Shown here: positions 40,946 to 49,080 of the stretch, one piece after another | Numbering within the stretch: position 1 is the first letter of the stretch | Layout: every line of letters starts with the position of its first letter | Source: Paractinoplanes brasiliensis | Lineage (GTDB): Bacteria > Actinomycetota > Actinomycetes > Mycobacteriales > Micromonosporaceae | Assembly (NCBI RefSeq): GCF_004362215.1 | Contig: NZ_SNWR01000001.1 | Span: 5,562,001-5,626,000 of the forward strand | DNA length: 64,000 nt | Direction: 5' to 3' | The notes under the pieces: generated by a model | The model's input: only the letters and a program-made list of their open reading frames with translations | What the model was told of the DNA's origin: nothing | The model's database searches: none | Program-made: the position numbers and the translations under genes

Positions 40946-41980
40946 TTATGCGGAGGCTCGTTTGATCAGGGCGGGCTCGTAGATGACTGAGGACACGCGC
41001 ATGGTGGGGTCCTCGATGCGGGCCAGCAGCAAGCGGGCGGCCTCGGCGGCCATGTCTTCCAGCGGGTGCCTGATGGTGGTCAGGGCGGGGGAGGCGGCCA
41101 CGGCGGCGCTGCTGTCGTCGAAGCCGACCACGGCCACGTCGTTCGGGACGTTGCGGCCGGCTTCGCGCAGGGCGGACAGGGCGCCCAGGGCCATCAAGTC
41201 GTTGGCGGCGAAGAGGCCGTCCACATCCGGGTTGTCGACGAGCAGGGCGCGCATGGCGGTTTCGCCGCTGTCCTGGGTGAAGTTTCCGGTGGCGGTGGGG
41301 ACCCAGCCGTGGCCGTGGCGGGCCATGGAGCGGCGGAAGCCTGCTATGCGGTCGCTGCTGGCGGGGACGTCGGCCGGGCCGGTGATCATGGCGATGCGCT
41401 GGCATCCGCGGGCGAGCAGGTGGTCGGCGGCGAGGGCGGCGCCGGTGTCGTTGGCCAGGTCGACGTAGTCGATCGGGACCGGCTCGGCGGGGCGGCCGAT
41501 CAGCACGGCGGGCACGTTGCCCTCGGTGAGCATGCGGGGCAGCGGGTCGACGGCCGGCAGGCTCAGCACCACAGCGCCGTCGGCCTGGCCGTTGCGGAGG
41601 TCGCCGACGAGGCGTTTGCGCTGGTCGTCGGTGCCGACGATCTGCAGGGCGAGCTGGACGCCCTGGTCGCGGAGCACGCTCATCAGGCCGCCGACGACGC
41701 GGCCGAAGTACGGGTCGGCGAAGAAGCGGCCCATGAACGGGTCGTCGTCGTGGGTTTCGGAGTCGGAGACGACCAGCGCGACCGTGCCGGTGCGGCGGGT
41801 GACCAGTGAGCGGGCCAAGCGGTTGGGCACGTAACCGGTGCGGCCCACGGCATCCCACACGACCTCGTGCAGCTGGGGGTCGACGTTCCGGATGCCGTTG
41901 ATCACGCGGGAGACGGTGGCTCGGGACACCCCGGCGATGCGGGCGACGTCCTCGAGGGTCGGGAGCCGCTCGGTTCGCAT
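40946..41980 (-). CDS. LacI-family regulator 1 (344 aa)
   Basis: N-terminal helix-turn-helix TLEDVARIAGVSRATVSRVING at residues 8-29, hinge RLARSLVTRRT, then a periplasmic-binding-protein-like sensor domain ([44 protein letters not shown]). ATG at 41978-41980. A perfect GGAGAGCGCTCTCC palindrome lies 22 bases upstream, and near-identical ones precede two glycan-related genes, so this protein most likely controls them and itself. Ligand probably an oligosaccharide released from the polymer degraded by the target enzymes. Confidence 0.92.
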   Translation of the reverse strand: MRTERLPTLEDVARIAGVSRATVSRVINGIRNVDPQLHEVVWDAVGRTGYVPNRLARSLVTRRTGTVALVVSDSETHDDDPFMGRFFADPYFGRVVGGLMSVLRDQGVQLALQIVGTDDQRKRLVGDLRNGQADGAVVLSLPAVDPLPRMLTEGNVPAVLIGRPAEPVPIDYVDLANDTGAALAADHLLARGCQRIAMITGPADVPASSDRIAGFRRSMARHGHGWVPTATGNFTQDSGETAMRALLVDNPDVDGLFAANDLMALGALSALREAGRNVPNDVAVVGFDDSSAAVAASPALTTIRHPLEDMAAEAARLLLARIEDPTMRVSSVIYEPALIKRASA

Positions 41981-42001
41981 AGACGTCTTTATAGCACAGG
42001 T

Positions 42002-42015
42002 GGAGAGCGCTCTCC
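42002..42015. promoter_or_regulatory. LacI operator, site 1
   Basis: GGAGAGCGCTCTCC is a perfect 14-bp palindrome with the CG-centred core typical of actinobacterial LacI operators. It lies just upstream of the lacI-type gene. Confidence 0.82.
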
Positions 42016-42104
42016 GTAGGCGCGGCAAGAGCGGCCCGCCAAGTTCCGGAACCAGCGGAAACCCGCCTACGTATTGACGCCCTTGACATCGCGGCGTAAC
42101 ACTC

Positions 42105-42118
42105 GGAAAGCGCTCTCC
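42105..42118. promoter_or_regulatory. LacI operator, site 2
   Basis: GGAAAGCGCTCTCC differs by one base from site 1. It lies 20 bases before the start of the discoidin-DUF1996 gene. Confidence 0.82.
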
Positions 42119-42137
42119 AATCCCCGAAGGAGACCTG

Positions 42138-43571
42138 GTGAATCCCCAACTGTCCATCGCACCCCCGGCCGCGGTGAGGCCCCGGCCCGTCAGACGCATT
42201 GTGACTGTGAGCGCGGTAGCGGCCCTCGCCGTGACCGCCGCGCTCACCGGTGTCCGCACCGCCCAGGCGGCCGACACCCTGCTCTCCCAGGGCAAACCCG
42301 TCCTCGCCTCGTCGACCGAGAACGGTGGCGCCCCGGCCGCCGCGGCCGTCGACGGCAACCCCGCCACCCGGTGGGGCAGCGCGTGGAGCGACCCCCAATG
42401 GCTCCGCGTCGACCTCGGCAGCACGGCCGCCGTCACCCAGGTCAAGCTCGTCTGGGAGGCCGCGTACGCGAAGGCCTTCCAGGTCCAGACCTCGGCCGAC
42501 GGCAACAACTGGGCCAACGTCTACAGCACGGCCAACGCCACGGGCGGCACGCAGACGCTCACCGTCAACGGCTCCGGTCGCTACGTTCGCGTGTACGGAA
42601 CGCAACGGGGCACCGGCTACGGCTACTCCCTGTACGAGTTCCAGGTGTACGGCTCGTACACGTCCACACCGCCGACCAGCGGCCCCGGCTACATCCTCGC
42701 GAACCCGCCCGTCACCGGCGTGGTCCCGTCGACGGCCGTCCCGCCCGACACCAACCCGCCGACGACCCACCACGAGTTCCAGATGAACTGCTCGGTGAGC
42801 CGCGGCAACCTCAACGACGACCCGATCGTCTTCCCCGGCCTGCCCGGCGCCTCGCACTCGCACACGTTCATGGGCAACACCACGACGAACGCCAACACGA
42901 CGCTGGCGAGCCTCAAGGGCGGCAACACCTCGTGCATCACGCCCGGTGACAAGACCGGCTACTGGATGCCGACCCTGCTCAACGGCGACACCGCGGTGCA
43001 GCCCGTCGGCCGGCAGACGATCTACTACAAGTCCGGGGTCATCGACTACCGCAGCGTGCGCCCGTTCCCCGAGGGCCTGCGCTACCTGGTCGGCAGCCCG
43101 GCCGCCACGCTCGAGGACTTCCGCAACCACCCCGGCGCGGTAGAGGGCTTCGAGTGCGGTGACCTGTCCTTCAACTGGGACATCCCGGCCAACTGCGTCG
43201 CCGGCACCCAGCTCAACGTCCGCTTCCAGGCCCCCAGCTGCTGGAACGGGCTGCACCTGGACACGCCCGACCACAAGAGCCACATGGCGTACCCGGTGCT
43301 GGGTGTCTGCCCGTCGTCGCACCCGGTCGCCGTCCCGATGATCGAGTTCAAGATGGCCTGGCCGGTCAGTGGCAACATGGCCAACGTCCACTTCTCCAGC
43401 GGGCGGGGCTTCTCGTTCCACTACGACGTCTTCAACGCCTTCGACCCGCCGACGCTGGCCGCCCTCACCCGCCACTGCATCAACGGCGGACTGCAGTGCG
43501 ACCCGCGCGGTTTCGACCTCTACAAGCCGGAACGTGGCGCCGCGCTCAACGAGAACTACGAGTTGCCGTAA
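42138..43571 (+). CDS. Secreted discoidin (CBM32-like) plus DUF1996 protein (477 aa)
   Basis: Signal peptide of about 45 residues ending in AQAA, an F5/8-type C (discoidin) carbohydrate-binding domain to about 170 (WGSAWSDPQWLRVDLGS, YGYSLYEFQVYGS), a linker, then DUF1996 from about 205 with FQMNCSVSR, HSHTFMGN, SHMAYP and PVAVPMIEFKMAWP. The conserved His, Asp and Cys residues suggest a metal site or enzyme, but the family has no proven activity. GTG start behind GAAGGAGA. A LacI operator lies 20 bases upstream. Confidence 0.88.
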   Translation: MNPQLSIAPPAAVRPRPVRRIVTVSAVAALAVTAALTGVRTAQAADTLLSQGKPVLASSTENGGAPAAAAVDGNPATRWGSAWSDPQWLRVDLGSTAAVTQVKLVWEAAYAKAFQVQTSADGNNWANVYSTANATGGTQTLTVNGSGRYVRVYGTQRGTGYGYSLYEFQVYGSYTSTPPTSGPGYILANPPVTGVVPSTAVPPDTNPPTTHHEFQMNCSVSRGNLNDDPIVFPGLPGASHSHTFMGNTTTNANTTLASLKGGNTSCITPGDKTGYWMPTLLNGDTAVQPVGRQTIYYKSGVIDYRSVRPFPEGLRYLVGSPAATLEDFRNHPGAVEGFECGDLSFNWDIPANCVAGTQLNVRFQAPSCWNGLHLDTPDHKSHMAYPVLGVCPSSHPVAVPMIEFKMAWPVSGNMANVHFSSGRGFSFHYDVFNAFDPPTLAALTRHCINGGLQCDPRGFDLYKPERGAALNENYELP

Positions 43572-43580
43572 GCAGTCACA

Positions 43581-43615
43581 AAAACGGGCGCCGTCATGAG
43601 GACGGCGCCCGTTTT
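43581..43615 (+). terminator. Intrinsic terminator of the discoidin-DUF1996 gene
   Basis: AAAACGGGCGCCGTC at 43581-43595 pairs exactly with GACGGCGCCCGTTTT at 43601-43615 and ends in a T-run. It also serves the convergent DUF305-like gene. Confidence 0.9.
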
Positions 43616-43629
43616 TCGCTTGTCCACAA

Positions 43630-44211
43630 TCACGGAGAACTGCTCGGCATTGTGGACAACACCGCTTCCCTCGTACGCAGAATCTGCAGTGCCAAATCGC
43701 GCGTCTGTGTTTCGACTCCCGATTTTTCCTCACTGCGCGCCAGGCTCTGGCTCTGCTCCAGGTGCTCCCGGATGAGCTTGGTGACCGTCTGGTCGAAGGC
43801 CGCCCCGACGAGCTGGCTGGCGCCCGTGACGTCCGCGGGGGTGACCATGCCCGGCATCGGCATGCCCTTGTGCGGGTTCTCCGTGGGCAGCCCGGCCCGT
43901 GTCTGCAGCTGCCGCAGAACGTTCAGCTCGCCCTCGGTGAACGCCTTGACCTGCAAGGCGGTGGCGAGAGTTGCCGGGTCTTCGGTGTGTTTCGGGGTGA
44001 GCTCGAGCAGGGGGAGAAGTTCCTCGTTCATCGCGATGTTGATTTGGATCCAGGCAAGGTCGGTGCCGCCGAAACCCGCCACCGGGGCCTGCGCCGAGGC
44101 GTTCGCGGTGGGGGTGGGCGCGTCGCCGGACCCTGTCGCCGAGCAACCCGTCGCCGCGCACCCGGTGAAGCAGAGCGTTGCCACGATCAGGAGCCGGGGA
44201 AAGTGTTTCAC
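43630..44211 (-). CDS. DUF305-like putative lipoprotein (193 aa)
   Basis: A signal peptide with a lipobox-like LCFTGC at residues 13-18, a short linker, then a helical region with the spacing of DUF305 domains (NEELLPLLELTPKHTEDP, QVKAFTEGELNVLRQLQTRAGL, MPMPGMVTPAD, FDQTVTKLIREHLEQSQSLA), although the usual metal-binding His pair is not evident. The GTG start has no Shine-Dalgarno sequence; instead CAATGGCG at 44211-44218 and CGCCATTG at 44237-44244 form a hairpin touching the start codon. Confidence 0.65.
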   Translation of the reverse strand: MKHFPRLLIVATLCFTGCAATGCSATGSGDAPTPTANASAQAPVAGFGGTDLAWIQINIAMNEELLPLLELTPKHTEDPATLATALQVKAFTEGELNVLRQLQTRAGLPTENPHKGMPMPGMVTPADVTGASQLVGAAFDQTVTKLIREHLEQSQSLARSEEKSGVETQTRDLALQILRTREAVLSTMPSSSP

Positions 44212-44491
44212 AATGGCGAGTTTGGTCGTTTTGCAGCGCCATTGTCAATGATTCGATATTGCCCAGCGGCAACGGAAATGTAACGACGCTTTTGGCATTG
44301 GCGCGTGACGCGGTGGCGGTGGGGTGTGGCGGTGGCGCGTCGCTCGGTGGGGTGGCAACGGGGCAGCGTGGGGGCGCGTCAGGCGGCGGCGCAGTGGCAC
44401 GGTGGAGAGCCGTGCGTGGTGGGGTGGTGACGCAGCAGGGCTGGCCGGTGGTGAGCGCGGCGGCGTGGGGCCGCCTGGGTGTGGTTGATTG

Positions 44492-44866
44492 TCAGGCGGT
44501 TTCCCAGAGGCCGATCAGGTTGCCTTCGGTGTCGTGGAAGTAGGCGCTGAAACCCATGGTGCCGACCGGCTGGCGGCCGATGGCGAGTTTGCCGCCGAGT
44601 TTTTCGATGGTGGCTGCGGCCTCGTCGATGCTGTCGACCTCGATGGTGAGCACCGGCGCCGTGATCGGGCCCTGGCGGGACAGCATGCCGCCGTTGATGC
44701 CGCCGGGCTCGGACGGGCGGCCCTGGTCGTCGGTCGCTGTTGTCGTGACCAACGTGTATTGGTAATTCGGCATCGAGTTGAGATGCCAGCCGAACGCCTC
44801 TCGGTAGAACGTCGTGGCGCGCTCGCCATCGTCGAACGGGATCTCGAAGTGGATCACTCTGTTCAT
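44492..44866 (-). CDS. VOC-family (glyoxalase-like) protein (124 aa)
   Basis: Two beta-alpha-beta-beta-beta units: RVIHFEIPFDDGERATTFYREAFGW and VLTIEVDSIDEAAATIEKLGG, ending in YFHDTEGNLIGLWE, the standard vicinal-oxygen-chelate pattern. His and Glu metal ligands are present. AAGGAGGT precedes the ATG at an ideal distance; longer starts are less likely. Activity unknown. Confidence 0.88.
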   Translation of the reverse strand: MNRVIHFEIPFDDGERATTFYREAFGWHLNSMPNYQYTLVTTTATDDQGRPSEPGGINGGMLSRQGPITAPVLTIEVDSIDEAAATIEKLGGKLAIGRQPVGTMGFSAYFHDTEGNLIGLWETA

Positions 44867-44971
44867 CTCGCCACCTCCTTGACCCGACCCTAGAACTGCG
44901 GGCCGGGTGGCAGAAGAGCCGAAAGTACGGGTCCGCCGAAAGCCGGCGACGCACAAGACGCGGCGCGCACG

Positions 44972-45136
44972 ACAGGGCGTACGGGAAAGACGACAGGGCG
45001 TACGGGAAAGCGAGAGGGCGGCGGGAAGCGAGAGGGCTGCGGGAAGCGAGAGGGCTGCGGGAAGCGAGAGGGCTGCGGGAACCGAGAGGGGTGCGGGAAG
45101 CGAGAGGCGTACGGGAGAGCGCGAGAGGGCGTACGG
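44972..45136. repeat. 18-base tandem repeat array (minisatellite)
   Basis: About nine units, most 18 bases long and close to GCGAGAGGGCTGCGGGAA, three of them identical in a row near 45029-45082; the outer units contain GGCGTACGG instead of GGCTGCGG. It lies between the VOC gene and the large glycosidase terminator. A minus-strand frame would encode SRFPQP repeats but lacks a ribosome site and ordinary composition, so I regard it as non-coding. Confidence 0.85.
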
Positions 45137-45143
45137 AAATAAT

Positions 45144-45171
45144 GGGCGCCGCAGCCACGGCCACGGCGCCC
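45144..45171 (-). terminator. Terminator of the large glycosidase gene
   Basis: GGGCGCCG at 45144-45151 pairs with CGGCGCCC at 45164-45171, followed on the minus strand by ATTATTT. It starts 10 bases after the stop codon of the glycosidase. Confidence 0.8.
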
Positions 45172-45181
45172 CTGCATCGGC

Positions 45182-48100
45182 TCAGCGGCGATAGACGCCG
45201 AACTCGTAGAGCGAATAACCGAACCCGGTAGCCCGCGTCGTCCCGTTCATGCGGACGTACCGCCCGGAACCCGAGATCCCGAGCTCGTCGAACCCGCCGT
45301 CCCCGCTCGTGGTCGTGAAGATCGTCGTCCAGTTCGAGCCGTCGTTCGACGTCTGGATCTGATAACCCATGGCGTAGGCCGCCTCCCACGCCAGCCGTAC
45401 GTGGTTGAACGACTGCACCGAGCCGAGGTCCACCTGCAGCCACGCCGAGCCGGTCCATTCGCTGGCCCACCGGGTGCCGTAATCGCCGTCAGTCGCGTAC
45501 GAGGGCAGTTGTGGCCCGTTGGAACCGGTGGGCTGATGCGACGATGCGGTCGTCGTCCTGCCGCGCGACAGGTTGGTTCCGGTTTCGGGCGGCGCCACCA
45601 CCCGGATCGATTTCTGCTCGATGCCGACGTTGCCGTGCCCGTCGAAGGCGTAGACGTAGACCTTCCACACCCCGAGCCGCTCGGGCGCCTTCGCCGTGAA
45701 CGAGCCGTTGCCGTTGTCGGTGAAGGTCACGTTGCTCAGCCCGGTACCGCCGCCGGCGTACTTGTCGGAGTACATCAGGTTGTAACGGATCAGGTCGTTC
45801 TGCGGATCGGTGACGCTGACCGACACGTTCAAGGACCCGCCCGCCGGTACGGAGGTCTGGTTGCTCACGGTCATGCTGGTGATCTCGGGCGGCGTGTTGG
45901 CCGGCGTCTCCCCGGTCCAGGCCCGCTTCAGCGAGTAGTAGCCGTGCCGCCGCCACCCGCCGGTGAACGTGTTGAGCCACACCCCACCGAAGTCGTTCTC
46001 GAGTCCGTAGTGGAACTCGGTCGCGCCCAGCGCCACGGTCGGGTGCGCGTTGATCGCGGCCCAGCTGCTCGCGTACTGGTCCCGTTTCTTGAGGTCGCTC
46101 GGCTCGGTCGGCACGCCGTTGACGTCGTTGGGCACCTCCCATTCGCCCTCGGGGCCGGCCTCGGTGATGATGTACGGCTTCGTGTAACCGCCGGCCTGCC
46201 AGTCGGGGTAGATGTTGCCGATCGCCCCGTACGAGTTGACCGCGAGCAGGTCGAGTGCCGGAGCGTACTGCTTGTAGTAGGGCCACGCGCCGGTGTACGC
46301 GTCGGTCGACGTGACCGGGTGGTTCGGGTCGGCGGCGTGGATGGCGACCGCGACCTCGTTGACGAACTTCGCGTAGCCGACGCGTCGCGCCTCGACCTCG
46401 GCCGCCGAGAGCCCGTGGTCCTGCATGGTCAGGATGACCTCGTTGCCGACGTCCCAGAGCAGCACACCCGGGTGGTTCTTGAGCGTGTTGACCCGGGCCA
46501 CGATCTCGGCCTTGACCGAGTTCATGTACGCGGTGTCGTTGACGTAGTCGGCGCCCTGGTTCAGCCAGTGCCCGACGATGACCTTGATGCCCTGCCGGGC
46601 GGCCCGGTCGAGCAGCGTCGGCGTGTTCGCGTCGTCAACACCCCACGTACGGATCGTGTTGACGCCCATGTTCCTCAGGTCGCGCATGTAACCGTCGGCG
46701 GCCGCCTGCGGGGGCCCGTACGTGAGGCCCTTGACCTGATAGGGCGATCCGTTGACCTGCAGCTGCCAGTTGCCCTGGCTGCCGGTCACCTTGACGACGC
46801 TGGAACCACCGGGCACGGCAGGGTCGGTCATCGCCGGTGGGACGGCCCCGGTCGCCGTGCGGGCCACGCTGACCGAGTCGACGCTGAGCACGCCGCCCGA
46901 CGTCGTGTCAGGTGTGGGGGTCGTGCGGCCGGCCAGCGCGTTCGGCAGCGAGCCGCCGATGGCGAGGTCGAGCCGCAGGAAGAAGCCGTGGTGCACGGCC
47001 GCTCTCCAGGCTGTCACGCCGACCTGCGACTGCCGTACGATCCAGGTCTGCCGCCCGTCGAGGTAGAACCGGATCTCCTCGTCGGTCTTGGTGCGGTCGA
47101 TGATCTGCGTGTACTCGTGGTAGCCGGTCCGGCAGCCGGCGCAGCTGGCGAAGCCGGACGAGCGTCCGTTGTACTCGGCGCACACCCCGTCGGGCGCGGT
47201 GCCGCAGTGCAGGGTCTGTGCCAGCTGGCTGCGGCCGTTGACGTCCGTCATGATGTCGGTCTCGCCCACGCCGGGCCAGTTGTTGAAGTTCCCGCGGTAC
47301 GCCGCCCCGGTCGCCCGGAAACCCGGCCAGTAACCGAGCGCGTTGGCCACGTCCGGCTGCTTGAGCACGGCGGTGAACTTGGTCTGCTGCCCGGCCAATG
47401 GCTCGAAGTCGGCGCGCTGGGTCTCGAGGCGGCCCGACGTCCAGTTGCCGCTGCCGTCCCGGATGGCCTTGATGGTCAGCCTCCCGTTGCCGTCGAGCGA
47501 GACGTTGGCCGTGCTGTTGCTGGCCGTCTCGACCTCGCCCGTGCCCCAGTTCGCGGCTCCACCGGGATATTGCGTTCCCGTACGCATGAGCCAGTTCGCC
47601 GACGACGGCGAGGACCCAGCCGGCCCGTCGAACTTGTCCTCCCAGATCGTGGTGAAGTTCCCCGGCGGCTGGGTGGTCGGCGGCGGGTCGGTCGGCGTGG
47701 TGCCACCGGTCGAGCCGTAGACCTTGAACTCCCACAGCGAGTATCCGTAGCCGCCGTTACGGGCCGTGCCGTACAGGCGGACGTAGCGGCCGCTGCCGTT
47801 CACGGTGAGCGTCTCGGTGCCGCCCGTCCCGCCCGTCCTGGTGAAGATCGACGTCCAGTTGTTGCCGTCGGGGGAGGTCTGGATCTGGTAGCCCGTGCCG
47901 TACGCGTTCTCCCACTGCAGCACCACCGAGCTGATGGTCGCGGTGGCGCCGAGGTCGACGCGCAGCCACTGGGGATCGGAGAACTGGCTCGACCAGCGGG
48001 TGCCGTCGTTGCCGTCGGTGGCGTTGGCGGCCACGGTGTCGGCTGTCTCGTTCGACGAGGACGTGGTGGGTTTGCCCTGCGAGAGCAGGGTGTCGGCGGC

Positions 48101-48208
48101 GTAGGCGCTGCTGTGCGCCGTGACGGCCAGGCCGGCCGCGACGAGGGCCGTGGTCAGGGGGATGGCGAGGCGGCGCCACAGGCGTGGCGGGGAGGAAGCC
48201 GTGTTCAC
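45182..48208 (-). CDS. Large secreted glycosidase: discoidin, GH16-like, GH2-like, discoidin (1008 aa)
   Basis: Signal peptide to about residue 37, discoidin domain 39-165, GH16-like beta-glucanase domain about 185-445, a TIM-barrel domain like GH2/GH-A about 485-780 with an acid Glu in LLWDVGNEV and a nucleophile Glu in YIITEAGPEGEW, an Ig-like domain near 795-890, and a C-terminal discoidin domain. In the GH16 part the catalytic motif ExDxxE reads E316-T-D318-I-M-T321: the acid/base Glu is Thr, so this domain may bind rather than cut. GTG at 48206-48208 follows AGGAG. A LacI operator lies 30 bases upstream. Acts outside the cell on a beta-glucan or similar polymer (inference). Confidence 0.85.
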   Translation of the reverse strand: MNTASSPPRLWRRLAIPLTTALVAAGLAVTAHSSAYAADTLLSQGKPTTSSSNETADTVAANATDGNDGTRWSSQFSDPQWLRVDLGATATISSVVLQWENAYGTGYQIQTSPDGNNWTSIFTRTGGTGGTETLTVNGSGRYVRLYGTARNGGYGYSLWEFKVYGSTGGTTPTDPPPTTQPPGNFTTIWEDKFDGPAGSSPSSANWLMRTGTQYPGGAANWGTGEVETASNSTANVSLDGNGRLTIKAIRDGSGNWTSGRLETQRADFEPLAGQQTKFTAVLKQPDVANALGYWPGFRATGAAYRGNFNNWPGVGETDIMTDVNGRSQLAQTLHCGTAPDGVCAEYNGRSSGFASCAGCRTGYHEYTQIIDRTKTDEEIRFYLDGRQTWIVRQSQVGVTAWRAAVHHGFFLRLDLAIGGSLPNALAGRTTPTPDTTSGGVLSVDSVSVARTATGAVPPAMTDPAVPGGSSVVKVTGSQGNWQLQVNGSPYQVKGLTYGPPQAAADGYMRDLRNMGVNTIRTWGVDDANTPTLLDRAARQGIKVIVGHWLNQGADYVNDTAYMNSVKAEIVARVNTLKNHPGVLLWDVGNEVILTMQDHGLSAAEVEARRVGYAKFVNEVAVAIHAADPNHPVTSTDAYTGAWPYYKQYAPALDLLAVNSYGAIGNIYPDWQAGGYTKPYIITEAGPEGEWEVPNDVNGVPTEPSDLKKRDQYASSWAAINAHPTVALGATEFHYGLENDFGGVWLNTFTGGWRRHGYYSLKRAWTGETPANTPPEITSMTVSNQTSVPAGGSLNVSVSVTDPQNDLIRYNLMYSDKYAGGGTGLSNVTFTDNGNGSFTAKAPERLGVWKVYVYAFDGHGNVGIEQKSIRVVAPPETGTNLSRGRTTTASSHQPTGSNGPQLPSYATDGDYGTRWASEWTGSAWLQVDLGSVQSFNHVRLAWEAAYAMGYQIQTSNDGSNWTTIFTTTSGDGGFDELGISGSGRYVRMNGTTRATGFGYSLYEFGVYRR

Positions 48209-48237
48209 GGAAACTCCTGGGGATGTCGGGACGCTAG

Positions 48238-48251
48238 GGAAAGCGCTCTCC
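48238..48251. promoter_or_regulatory. LacI operator, site 3
   Basis: GGAAAGCGCTCTCC is identical to site 2 and lies 30 bases upstream of the glycosidase start, linking this gene to the LacI regulator 6 kb away. Confidence 0.82.
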
Positions 48252-48633
48252 ATGAATGGCCGAAGTGTTACGCCGGGCTTTCACGCGTGTCAATAGGGGG
48301 CCGCGAGTCCTGCCCGTCCTTGCGGTGCAAAACGTAATATTCACGGCATCCAACGACGGTGCAGTGGACGGCCTGGGAGAGCGGTTTCCGGGCGTGTCGG
48401 GGCCGGGTGCGGGCGCGCGGGCGCGCGGGCGCGCGGGCGTGTGTGTGTGTGGGCTTCGGCGAGGGCAGGGCAGGGCGAGGGCAAGGGCTGGCGTGACGGT
48501 GAGTCGCGAATGCTTCGGGGTCGCCGGCGAAGAGGTCGCGGAAAGTTGTGCGAGAAAATCTGGCGGGGGATGTCGAGGGGTGGCCGGCGGCTCCGACCAC
48601 AGCGCAGAAACCGAGAGCTGAAGGAGTTCGACG
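48252..48633. other. Gene-free stretch with alternating purine-pyrimidine and G-rich tracts
   Basis: No convincing gene. Contains the GC/GT simple repeat at 48411-48450 and runs of GGG near 48461-48490. The promoter of the YCII/ECF42 genes should lie in the last 100 bases. Confidence 0.5.
48411..48450. repeat. GGGCGCGC repeats merging into a (GT)n tract
   Basis: Three GGGCGCGC units are followed by GGGCGTGTGTGTGTGTGGG. Such alternating purine-pyrimidine sequence can adopt Z-DNA under negative supercoiling and is prone to slippage. Confidence 0.7.
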
Positions 48634-48999
48634 ATGAAGTACATGCTGATGATGTTCGGTGACGGCGGCGAGATGGCGGCCACGGCCGACCCGGCCTGGG
48701 TGCGCGACATGATGACGTTCATGGGCGACTTCAACGACGAGCTGACCAAGACCGGTGAGCTGGTCGCGGCGCACGGGCTGGCGTTCCCCTCCACGGCCAA
48801 GACGGTCAGCTACGCCGATGGGCAGGTCGCGGTCACCGACGGGCCGTACGCGGAGAGCAAGGAGTCGCTGGCCGGCTTCTGGATCCTCGACGTGGCCGGC
48901 GAGGAGCGGGCGATCGAGCTGGCGGGCCGGGTGGCGTACTGGTCGCGCAAGGCAGAGTTGCGGGAGGTGCCCGACGCGGCGCCGGAGTTCGACGCCTGA
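48634..48999 (+). CDS. YCII-related (DGPF) protein (121 aa)
   Basis: Ferredoxin-like fold of the YCII family: KYMLMMFGDGGE at the start, SYADGQVAVTDGPYAESKESLAGFWILDV with the DGPY/F signature, then a helical end. These proteins are regularly encoded beside ECF42 sigma factors, as here, where the sigma gene begins 81 bases downstream. Their biochemical role is not settled. AAGGAG precedes the ATG. Confidence 0.92.
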   Translation: MKYMLMMFGDGGEMAATADPAWVRDMMTFMGDFNDELTKTGELVAAHGLAFPSTAKTVSYADGQVAVTDGPYAESKESLAGFWILDVAGEERAIELAGRVAYWSRKAELREVPDAAPEFDA

Positions 49000-49080
49000 G
49001 CCACTTCGGACAGGGGCCTGGTCTGGTGCCGGGCCCCCGGAGGCGCGGCGCCGGGTGGGCGAGGGGAAGGGCGCGGGGCG

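Noticed and set aside
40806..43733. Very long minus-strand open frame across the LacI-DUF1996 region
   Set aside because: Runs out of frame with the LacI gene and antisense to the DUF1996 gene, with low-complexity Arg/Pro content.
44972..45136. Possible CRISPR array
   Set aside because: Units are contiguous without spacers and there are no cas genes.
44890..45177. Minus-strand frame encoding SRFPQP repeats
   Set aside because: It exists only because the 18-base repeat unit is divisible by three; no ribosome site, and it includes the glycosidase terminator.
45401..48337. Plus-strand open frame of nearly 1000 codons
   Set aside because: Antisense shadow of the large glycosidase; composition is Arg/Val/Gly-rich without motifs.
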